Shown: positions 25,375-35,672 of the stretch, one piece after another | How positions within the stretch are numbered: the stretch's first letter is position 1 | Layout: each line of letters begins with the position of its first letter | Assembly (NCBI GenBank): GCA_026545225.1 | Contig: CM048845.1 | Coordinates: forward strand, 100,126,033 to 100,190,032 | DNA: 64,000 nucleotides | From: Cornus controversa | Lineage: Eukaryota; Streptophyta; Magnoliopsida; Cornales; Cornaceae | Reading direction: 5' to 3' | Program-made: the position numbers and the translations under genes | The notes under the pieces: generated by a model | What the model saw: only the letters and a program-made list of their open reading frames with translations | Told to the model about the DNA's origin: nothing | Database searches by the model: none

Positions 25375-25699
25375 TAAGTTCTCTTCACAAATTTTTTTCT
25401 TCTCCCCGCTTCCCTCCATGAGAGCGGGGAGGCACAACTTCATTTTCCAACGGGATCAATAAATATGGCATGCCAAGTGCTTCTCATGCCGTTTTTTCCT
25501 TTTCTTTTGACTAGATCTTCTGATTTGTTTGTTCAATGTATTATGGGTGGATCTAGTATTTTGTGTTTGTTGGGTTTTGATCCTATCTAGATCTGATCTG
25601 ATTTTGGGTTGGATTGTTGCTTTCATCTTGTTCAAATTTGGTCTCAACTACATCTAATTTTGTGATAAACTTGGTTTTGTCGACGACTGCTGGTTGCGA

Positions 25700-25935
25700 C
25701 TCTGGAGCATTCATATGTGTTGAATGCCTTGCAAGTACACTCAAACTTTCTTTCCTGCCAATATCATCGGTAGTAGTAGTACTACTTCTGCATCTTTTGT
25801 TATTTCTTCCATTACATCACAGTCACCAATGCTTAAAAATTGAAGGTTTGGCACGCTAAATTAGCACATCTTAGATGATTCAAAACCTTGCAACCTGCTA
25901 TTAAGACATCCGAAAGATATAGTTTAGGAAGTTTT
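25700..25935 (-). pseudogene. Scrap of an NLR LRR-tail (second part)
   Basis: Similar to 40495-40700 of NLR2: the CTTGCAA(G/A)TACACTCAAACTT motif, TTCTTCCATT, AGGTTTGGCA and ATTCAAAACCTTGCAA landmarks occur in the same order. Frames are broken. Together with 23462-23545 it seems to be one NLR tail split by later insertions. Confidence 0.65.
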
Positions 25936-26140
25936 TTTTGCACTTAATCCTAAATCTATTATATTTATTTATTAGATTGGATCAAGTCAATGTGATCAGA
26001 GTTAGATTTAGATTTAGATTGAGATTGAGATTGAGATTTGGATCTTGATATTTTAATTAGAAACTTCACCACCTTTAATTCTTTAAGCCCCTTCTCTGCT
26101 TAGTTAATTTTAGCTTTTGGTAATTGAATATCACCACCTC

Positions 26141-26358
26141 CAGGGGCGTAGTCAGAAATTTGTACAAGTGGGTACAAACGCAAAAGTTCGAATTATAATT
26201 TATTTTTTATAAAACTAAGTGGGTACATCACTCAAGATTTAATAGGTGATTACATTTCTAAATCCCCAAAAAATTGCATTTACTATATATATAAAAAAAA
26301 TTTATAGAGTTAAGTGGGTATTAATGTACCCACTAGTGCCTTAATAGCTACGCCCCTG
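26141..26358. mobile_element. Small TIR element (218 bp MITE, hAT-like terminus)
   Basis: Termini CAGGGGCGTAG and CTACGCCCCTG are perfect 11-bp inverted repeats, extendable outwards to ACCTC(C)AGGGG with a one-base indel. The interior repeats GTGGGTAC. A clean target duplication could not be assigned because CCACCTC-like sequence lies on both sides with different spacing. Non-coding. Confidence 0.7.
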
Positions 26359-28215
26359 AGGTCCACCTCTGTGCTTATATTTTGTTTTGTGCAAGGGAGT
26401 GATTATATATTGATAGAAACATACTGGGTCAGACTGGAGAGGAAAGGGATGTGCTCATTCCTGTGTGCTGCGCTGGCATGAACCATGTCGGTCTGCGGAT
26501 CACGTGTGTGTATATATATATATACTTAGTTTAAAGCACATGTAATGCACATTGATTAAAAATAAATTAAAATTTTATTATAACATCTAAAACATTCAAA
26601 ATTATTATAACACATCCAAATACATTAATTAAAACACCCAAAATTATTTTCATTTTGTAACCTTGATAAAAAATAAAATTATAATTCTTATTTTTATTTT
26701 TATAGTTTTTCTAATTATATTTATTCTTTCTCTCACACTTCATCCCTAATACACCATCTTTTTATTTTTAAAATTTAAAAAAATAAAATATATATATATA
26801 TATATTATAATTCTTATATATTGATATTTTTTCTAATTCTATATATTCTCTCACTAACTTCACATAGCCATTATCAATTATATATCTCTAAGTGCATTAT
26901 GCATATGAAATTCAACCATGTTTTGTTAGAATTAATATTCCGAGCTAGGCATAAAAAATCTACACCAAATACGATTTATATTGTAGGATGAATAATTTCA
27001 ATGTTGTGTGATAAGTTACATTTGAATGTGTTGATTGACAAATGTATAACTGTAATAATAGTTCTTTCATTTATTAGTTTCATTATTAAATTTTCTTCAT
27101 TCTCAACCAGATCGTCCCACAATGTCAAAGTACTTAAACTGTTATAAAAAATAAGTAGTTCAATAATTTATAATGGTAATTATGAGCATTTATGTAGTGT
27201 TGAAATGATGTACCTCATATCCATTATAATGATGTCTCACAATTTAGATGTCCCTCAATTATTCTTCTTAGCAATGTTGAATGCAGGATATGTTTCAATA
27301 ACGATTCTCAAAGCATCTAGCGAGAGTAAAAATTAAACTTATATATTTATATATAAGAGAAAAGTATATATAATGAGAGTAAAGAGTTAAAAGAAAACAA
27401 ACTTATAATTTTTTTTTCTATCAATGTACTTGTTCAAGTCCTTGAAGTCCACAAAATTATATTTATTTTTTAGTTAATAATTCTATAAGTTTTACCGTAT
27501 AACTTTAATTTTATATTACTATATTATTTCACCATCAAAATAATAAAAGGTCAAAGATATATATATATATATATATAGACATTATTACCAAAAGGGTTAA
27601 AAGATTCAGTAATTTTTGTATTTTTATAATCCATTCTTATTTTTTATTATAATATATTTATTCTAATAAATACATAGAAACATAATCTTTCCATAAATCT
27701 TAAACACCAAGTGTTCTTTTCTAATTCTATTTATTATTTGCCTCACACATTATATTTAACAAAAACACTTTCTATTTCAGAAAAAATAAAAATAACATTA
27801 TAATTCATACTTTTATAAATTTTCTAATTCTATTTATTCTTTCCCTTACACTTCATTCCTAACACAAAATATTCTTATTTTTAAGATTTAAAATAATTTT
27901 ATTAGGAAAATTAATGTAAGAAGTTTCAAATCATTTAATTTAATTAGAATTCTTCTTTTCCTTAAATGTCTAAAGAAATTCAAATCCATTTAGAGTGGCT
28001 TAATTAGGTTAGAATTCCAATTTAGTTCGCACTTCATCCCTAACACAAATTATTCCTATTTCAGAAAAAATAAAAATAAAATTATAATTCTTATTTTTAT
28101 TTTTATTTTTATTTTTATAACTTTTCTAATTCTATTTATTATTTCTCTCACACTTCATCCCTAACACACCATCTTTTTATTTTTAAAATTCCAAAAAATT
28201 AAAATATATATATTA

Positions 28216-29880
28216 TAATTCTTATATATTGATATTTTTACTAATTCTATTTATTCTTTCACTAACTTCATTCCTAACACATACTCCTAAAATATAATAT
28301 TATTTAAATAAGTATTTTTTTTTCTAATTATGTTTCTTCAATCTCTTACTTCATCCCTAACACAAACTCCTAAAATGTAATATTATTTATTACACAACAA
28401 TTATTAGTTATATATCTCCAAGTACATTATGCATATAAAATCCAATCATGTTCTATAAGAATTAATATTTTAAGCTAGGTACAAAAAATCTACACCAAAT
28501 ATGATTATATTATAGGCTGATTATTTATCATTAAATTTGTATCTGATTTATTAATCAGATATTCAATTCGATAACATGAACAGACGTAATTTTTTATTAA
28601 AAAATTTTTTATTTCAAAAGCTAATAGCAAACAATGAGTAGAAAAAAAAAGTCAAAGAAAAAAACTCACGTGTAAGTCGAAATGAAACCAGATCAAATGG
28701 TTCTTGATGAGATTCGAGAGGAAACTGAGAATCGTGTTGATGAGAGCCGAGAGGAAGATGAGAGCGGTAATTCTTATATATTGATATTTTTTCTAATTTT
28801 ATTTATTCTCTCAGTAACTTCATTCCTAACCCATACTCCTAAAATATAATATTATTTAAATAAGTATTTTTTTTTCTAATTCTATTTATTCACTCTATAA
28901 CTTCATCCCTAACACAAACTCCTAAAATATAATATTATTTATTATACAACCATTATCAATTATATATCTCTAAGTGCATTATGCATATAAAATTCAATCA
29001 TGTTATATTAGAATTAATATTCCGAGTTAGGCACAAAAAATATACACCAAATATGATTATATTATAGGCTAATTATTTATTATTAAATTTGTATCTGATT
29101 TATTTAATCAGATATTCAATTCGATAACATGACTAATTACAAACTTAATTTTTTTAAAAAAAATTTTGATTTCAAGAGCTAATAGCAAACAATGAGTAGA
29201 AAAAAAAAACCCAAAGAAAAGAACTCACGTGTAAGCCGAGACGAAACCAAATCGAATGGTTCTTAATGAGATCTGAGAGGAAGTTGAGAGTCGTGTTGGT
29301 GAGAGCCGAGAGGAATATGAGAGCGGTAATTCTTATATATTGATATTTTTTCTATTTCTATTTATTCTCTCACTAACTAACTCCATTCCTAACACATACT
29401 CCTAAAATATAATATGATTTAAATAAGTATTTTTTTTTCTAATTCTATTTCTTCACTCTCTAACTTCATCCCTAACACAAACTCCTAAAATATAATATTA
29501 TTTATTACACAACCATTATCAATTTTATATCTCTAAGTGCATTATGCATATAAAATTCAATCATGTTATGTTATGTTAGAATTAATATTCCGAGTTAGGC
29601 ACAAAAAATCTACACCAAATATGATTATATTATAGGTTGATTATTTATTATTAAATTTGTGTCCGATTTATTAATCAGATATTCGCTAATATTACTCATT
29701 ACAGATGTAATTTTTTACTAAAAAAATTTGATTTCAAAAGTTAATAACAAACAATGAGTAAGAAAAAAAAAACCCAAAGAATAGAACTCACATGTAAGCC
29801 CAGACAAAACAGAATCGAATGGTTTTTGATGAGATCCAAGAGGAAGTTGAGAGTGGTGTTGATGAGAGCGGAGAGGAAGG
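28216..29880. repeat. Three tandem units of about 555 bp
   Basis: Units start at 28216, 28768 and 29327, each with TAATTCTTATATATTGATAT (periods 552 and 559 bp). They share long matching stretches, e.g. CTCCTAAAATATAATAT, AGTGCATTATGCATAT and GAGAGCCGAGAGGAA near each unit's end. A partial diverged copy is at about 26807-27000, and shorter related TCTAATTCTATTTATT blocks lie at 26650-26760 and 27780-28180. Confidence 0.8.
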
Positions 29881-29929
29881 ATGAAGAGTTGTAGCCAAGA
29901 GGAAGAGTGATTTTAGGTGTTTAGGGTTT

Positions 29930-30905
29930 TGTGGGTTATAATTCTATTTTTTAAAATTTAGAAATAAAAAGAAAGGGTTTTGCTTGAGAAATGATTTAGC
30001 TTTGAGTAATTCTATTTTTTTAATTTAAAAAAAAATGAAAGGGTTTTGTTTTTTAAAATTTAGAAATAAAAATAAAAGGTTTTTCTTGGGAAAGGGTTTT
30101 ACTTGGGTAATTCTATTTTTTTAATTTCAAAAAAAAAAAAAAAAAAGGGTTTTGCTTGGGTAATTCTATTTTTTTAATTGCAAAATAAAAAAAAAGATTT
30201 TGCTTAAGTAATTCTATTTTTTTAATTTAAAAATAAAAAAATAGTGTACTAAAAGAAAGGGTATAGATAGATATAGATAGAAATAAAAAGAAAGGGTTTT
30301 GCTTGGGAAAGGATTCTGCTTGGGTAATTCTATTTTTTTAATCTAAAAATAAAAACAAAGAGGGGTTCAGGTGGTTTCCACTTCTTTATCTAACTTTCAT
30401 TTTTGAGTGCTTTCTTTGTTCTCTTATTTGGATTGAAAGAAAGACCTCCCTTTTTTTAAAAATTTAGAAATTAGAAATAAAAAGAAAGGATTTTGCTTGG
30501 GAAAGGGTTTTAATTGGGTAATTATATATTTTTAATTTTAAAATAAAAAAGGAAAGGTTTTGCTTGGGTAATTCTATTTTTTTAATTACAAAATAAAAAA
30601 AGGAAAAGATGTTGCTTGAATAATTCTATTTTTTAATTTAAAAATAAAAAAATAGTGTACTAAAACTAAAAAACCCCTTTGTACTTTTAATAGTAATATA
30701 GATATATAGAAATAAAAAGAAAGGGTTTTGATTGGGAAAGGGTTTTACTTGGGTAATTCTATTTTTTTAATTTTAAAAGAAAAAAGGAAAGGATTTTGCT
30801 TGGGTAATTCTATTTTTTTAATTTCAAAATAAAAAAGGAAATAATTTTGCTTGAGTAATTCTATTTTTTTAATTTAAAAATAAAAAATTGTGTACTGAAA
30901 CTAAA
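29930..30905. repeat. Short tandem repeat block (GGGTTTTGCTTGGGTAATTC unit)
   Basis: A unit built of GGGTTTTGCTTGGGTAATTC followed by TATTTTTTTAATTT and an A-rich spacer is repeated about a dozen times with variable spacing (roughly 45-90 bp). It is interrupted by a non-repeat segment near 30365-30450. Non-coding. Confidence 0.75.
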
Positions 30906-30977
30906 AAGTCCCTTTGTACTTTTAATAGTAGTATAGATAGTATATAAGTTTGTTATATATTGATAGAAACATTATAG

Positions 30978-31612
30978 TTGGGTGAAATTTGGGTTGAGAA
31001 ATTCGAATTTAATTCGATTATTTTTACTGACTTAAACAACTATTTTTACAATTACAGTTAAGTTTGGGTTGAAAAATCTCATTTCGAACTTAATTAGCGT
31101 TGGACTTAGGTTGAGGTGCCAACATTCCAAGCTCAATCCGAACTCGAATTGTAATATTATTTTTATTCATATTTTTTATTTTAAATATATTATATATAAT
31201 ATTCAAATTATGATAATTTTTTTTCTTTTCAATTTCATTTATTTAAATTTTAATTTATTGTATGTTAACACTTTAGATAATTAATTTTTAAAAAATTTAT
31301 TTATAATTTTTTAAAAATTTACATTAAGTTCTTAATTTTTTGTGTACTTAGGGATAATCTAATGTAAAACTTATTAAATATCACTTTAAATTTTTAATAT
31401 TGAGATTGGTGATATAAATAACCCGAATTAACCCAACTTTCTAACTCGAAATCTCAACTCGAGTTTAAAAATTTAATGATGGATTGAATTAGACCTGAGT
31501 AGTTAAAGTTAGAAGTAAGATTAGAGTTAGGTTAAAGTTAAATATTTTATATATAGAGCTGAATCCGAGTTAGACCTCTAATCTGTTCAACTTTGCCGGA
31601 ATTGCAGCCGTA
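30978..31612. mobile_element. hAT-type MITE, family H1 copy b (635 bp)
   Basis: Left end TTGGGTGAAATTTGGG and right end TTGCAGCCGTA are degenerate versions of the H1 termini. Flanks CATTATAG (30970-30977) and CATCATAG (31613-31620) form an 8-bp target duplication with one mismatch. The interior is the reverse complement of copies c and d (same TAATATTATTTTTAT core). Confidence 0.65.
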
Positions 31613-31620
31613 CATCATAG

Positions 31621-32074
31621 GGTCTACCTTGTATTCCGCTTCTCAGTTTGGTCTCTGGTTTTCACTTTAATATGGAACTGAAAATTTGACCAATATTACA
31701 ATCTCTTGGAATTCAATATGAATTTGGACCCATCCACGTGAATCACAAAAACCACAACACTATCAAACGTTAAGAAAAACGCAAAAATAACTTTTTGACT
31801 AATATTCGCAAATCTGTGTGCCAGAATATGAAAAGGGTAGAAAATGCCGCAGAAAACTGTGCTTATTCCCCGTGAGCTACGCTGGTATGAAGATGCCTGT
31901 CCGCTCATCGTGTAAATCAATCATATGATTTAAAATGCCTTTTGTAAAATTGTTATTTACGGTCTAAATTTACTTTATATAACAATCACCAGTACAAGTG
32001 CATGACCATTTTCTTGTTTATCTTGTTTATCGGCCGCGGAGTGTATGTGTATGTATATATATATATATATATAT
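31621..32074. other. Spacer between H1 copy b and the duplicated flank
   Basis: No gene. Resembles 26410-26510 in part (GATAGAAACAT before, and GTGCT(C/T)ATTCC...GCGCTGGCATGAA-like sequence near 31840-31900), so it belongs to another local duplication. A TA run lies near 32057-32073. Confidence 0.45.
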
Positions 32075-33575
32075 GGCTATCTTTCTGTTTCTGTTATATG
32101 CTTCAATATTCATTGCGTAATCAATGTCGATAAATTATTCCATAGAGAGTGGAGATTAAGAAAAAGAAATTTATAAACAAAAAATGCAATGGGATAGAAA
32201 TAATTAATTAATTCACAACAGACAGTACGTTGACAAGAACGGGAATTGAAAAGATGGAAAAAATAATTAGGACTACATCACATACAAGTATACAACATAT
32301 ATATGAAATAATGTTGTTTTAATATGTAGTTAAGGGTAAAAAAGAAACTTTGGCCGAAGATGAAAGAATTCTCATAGTCTAATTAGTAGTTCCAAGAGAC
32401 ATTTTATAAGTTGCCTTGGGGAATGAATTTGCAGTAAACTTAGGGAAAATTAAATTTTGGTGATCAAAATTAAAAAAAATTGTTTTAGAGTGATCTTAAA
32501 GTCAATAAAAGGTAAATAGTTATTAATCTTGAAAAATAATTATGAGTAACCATTTAATTTTAATATCCAAAATACCCTCCATTTTATTTAGAGATTCATA
32601 ATAGGGCTGTAACTTGGTGGCTTAGAGGTACAATTCAGTCTCAACCTTACATATCAAATGTTCAACCCTAAACCGACTTCTAACCCCAACTATTCAACCC
32701 TAGCTCAACACATCCTTAAATTTTTAAACTCGGGTTTGCAACACGGGCTGAGATTTCGGATTAAAAAGTCTGATTAATTCGGGTTATCTATATCACTAAT
32801 TTCTCCATTGAAAATTTAAAGTGATATTTAATAAGTTTCATATTAGATTACTCCTAAATACAAAAAAGAAAAAAAATTAAGAACTTAATGCAAATTTCTA
32901 AAAAAAATTTAGAAAATTAATTATACAAAGTGTTAACATACAATAAATTAAGATTTAAATAAAGGAAGTTGAAAAAAAAAAGGATATCATTATTTGAATA
33001 TTATATATAATGTTTTAAAAATAAAAATATGTATAAAAATAATATTACAATTCGGGTTCGGATTGGGTTTAGGTTGTTGGCACCTCAACTCAAGTCCATC
33101 CCTAATTAAGTTCAGGTTAAGATTTTTCAACTCAAGGTCAACCCTAATTGTAAAAATAGTTCCCCAAACCCGTAAAAAATCGAGTTAGGCTTGAGTTGGG
33201 TTTGGGTTGCCCAACCCAAGTTGCACTCCTAATTCACAATTCCTTCATGATCCTTTTTAGTAATATCAAAGTTTCAAAAGACATAAAATGATTCTAGAAA
33301 GAAAGTATATATATACATATAAAGAGAGAGAGCATCTCTCTTTATATATATATTTAGACATATATGTTCCTCTTATAATTAATGCATAGGATTTTAGGGT
33401 TCCAAAGATGTGGCAAGATTTATCGATTGAGATGAATTGACTATTTGAAACATGATATAAGAAGAGGAAGATTCAGAGGAGAAGTTGATAATAAGCCGTC
33501 ATGGAGATGTAGACAATAGGTTTAGTCTATTCCTATCCTCTAATATTCTTTATTAACAATTAATTGCACCAAAAT
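32075..33575. repeat. Duplicated segment S1 (paralogue of 38078-39585)
   Basis: About 1.5 kb collinear with S2, from TTTCTGTTTCTGTT...ATGCTTCAATATTCATT to TCTATTCCTATCCTC...AATTGCACC. It includes the left half of a long-TIR element (starting 32443) and H1 copy c. The first 400 bp also match 60120-60870. It stops at about 33575, next to the Gypsy LTR. Non-coding. Confidence 0.85.
32602..33231. mobile_element. hAT-type MITE, family H1 copy c (630 bp)
   Basis: Termini TAGGGCTGTAACTTGG and CCAAGTTGCACTCCTA. The 8-bp target duplication is ATTCATAA (32594-32601) and ATTCACAA (33232-33239). It is the same insertion as copy d, carried by the S1/S2 duplication, because both have the same flanks. Non-coding. 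Confidence 0.85.
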
Positions 33576-33592
33576 TAAGAATTTTTTTTTTT

Positions 33593-35452
33593 TGAAACAA
33601 TCTTATTACTTATTTCTCTTTATTAGCTAATCTTTTTGATTAACTAATTATTGCGAAATCGTACACATTGTATAATGTCTAACTATAGAAGCGCACACAC
33701 AAAATAACTATATACTTTTCACCCAATGGCCATAACAAACGGATTGTGCACATCCAATGAAATCATTATGAAATTTCCGTAAGTTAGTTTCAGACTTTTA
33801 AAATTTATTAAATGTTTTCAACATTTAATAAATTAACACCATCATTAATGTGTTTATCATACACATTAATTATCAAATCAGGTTTCATCACTTAATTCTC
33901 TTTCAAAATTAATTGTCTCAACATAAATAGATTTATTATGGTGAAATATACAATTCTGGATTTTTTCATAATTTTTAGAAACATTAATATTTTTCTCTAA
34001 TTTCCCCCAACTTAAATACTATAAACTAAGCACTTCGTCCATCATCTACTTACACTAAACTTGCGTAAATCAATATATAAGAATCTTATCCTATATAACT
34101 TTATGTATTTTACATAAATAAGCTATCAATGTATACTCATACTGATTTCTAACTAGTAGCATATTTACTATCCAACTAAAGCATATGACAATATTCAAAT
34201 ATCTATCTATGTACATACACAGAAGCAATCTATATAAATTTAAGCTTGGGAAGAATTATATAAATTCATGGATCATACTAAATTAAACTTTCTAACCATC
34301 TTAACTAAATCCAAAATAATATATATGCAAGAGTAAGGGCAAGATTAACTTGCCTTGGTTTCCGTGAATATCCACACTGCCGATCGGGGATTCAAAGCCC
34401 AATGAAAAGACTCAATTTTAAATAAGATTTAAGATTGGCCTATTTCCAAATTCCAGCCCAGCCCAGCCCAAAAGTGAAGTCCACACACAACCCACTTCCT
34501 TTTAAATGATACTGGGCCTATTTAAATTTCGGCCCAGTCCATCATCAAGCCTAATTCCAAACCAAACCATATTCCATTTGCAACCCAGTTCCTAAGTCCA
34601 TTACTTTCATCATATACCAAACCCAATTCAAAAGCCCAAATATACATTAGACCAACATATTTAATTCTTAGCCCACTTGCCCAAGCATACACTTATGAAT
34701 TCTTTTGGATTGACCCATTTAATTTGCCCAACCCAATGTAATTCATCAAAATGGCAGTCCAACCCAATGGCAGCCCACATCACAAGGCCCAAATCAGCAT
34801 TAAACCAAACAACCAAATGGACCACAATTACTGCCCACCATTGATGCCAAGACCAACCACCATGCTGCCCAAACACTAACACCAAACCCACCTTCATGGT
34901 TTCACCATGACTACCACCATACATCAACCACCCAAAACCATGCAAGCCAAACACCTACCACAGTCGTGAAGACCCAGTTTTCTGTCCACGTCCAGACAAC
35001 CTCATTCACAAAGCCCATTCACTAGCCAACACCACCAAACATGGCAGCCCAAAATAAACCAATTTGAAATTAAACACAACCCAAATTCAGCCCACTAGCT
35101 CCACCTATGGAACCTTCTTGCTGCCACACACCACCATACCCAAGTCCTCCACCATGAACCCGAAACTTCACTTGGAACCAACCACAACCAGCGGCAGTCT
35201 GCGCTCGAACCATCAACCATCACCATGAATAGACCCACGCTAGCGCGCAAGGAAGACCCATAACAGCCTACCCTTGAGCCGAACCAGTCTTCACCACCAT
35301 TCTCGGCTTCTCCTTCTCTCTCTCTAGATTTTTCCTCTCCCTCTCTCTACAGCTTTTTCTCTCTCTTCATTTCTATCTAGCTTTCTTTTCCTAAACATAT
35401 AAACACTATTCTAATACTCCACTACACATATAGCATATAAAACAAATCATTA

Positions 35453-35484
<32 letters not shown>

Positions 35485-35512
35485 TTGGCAATAAAATTCG
35501 GAGTATTACATT
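33593..35512 (-). mobile_element. Probable Gypsy 3' LTR remnant
   Basis: On the minus strand the LTR would begin at 35512 with TGTAATACTCCGAATTTT, the typical start of a plant Ty3/Gypsy LTR. It is preceded by CTTAAAAGAGTAGAA (35513-35527), in the position of a polypurine tract. The rest of the internal region is missing, and the left boundary (about 33593) is set only by the end of the S1 duplication. The segment has a CCCA-rich part (34430-35120) and CT-rich part (35310-35380). The minus-strand open frame at 34661-34954 falls inside and is not considered a gene. Confidence 0.5.
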
Positions 35513-35672
35513 CTACTCTTTTAAGAAATTTCATCCGAAATTTGCGCACTCGATTCAATCCACAATTCATTCATGATGAACAATTTTTTTTTTTTTACAA
35601 TACATTCTTACAAACATGGAAGATACCCAAAAGGTATTGACTGTTGATTATCACTGTCAAACTTAGAGAAAT

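Larger units (their letters stand above)
26528..30937 (-). mobile_element. Possible non-autonomous Helitron filled with tandem repeats
   Basis: Read on the minus strand, the right edge begins TCTATACTACTATTAAAAG preceded by A, resembling plant Helitron 5' ends. The left edge (3' end) has a decayed hairpin-like GTGCATTACATGTGC followed by AAACTAAG, close to the CTRRT terminus but not exact. No Rep/helicase coding was seen. The interior has three roughly 555-bp tandem units (28216-29880) and short tandem units (29930-30900). Copies of the 5'-end-like sequence recur near 30240-30280 and 30655-30705. Boundaries and class are inferred. Confidence 0.35.

Noticed and set aside
34661-34954. 97-codon minus-strand open frame rich in Trp, Gly and His
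   Set aside because: Falls in the CCCA-rich part of the presumed Gypsy LTR; low-complexity composition explains the frame.
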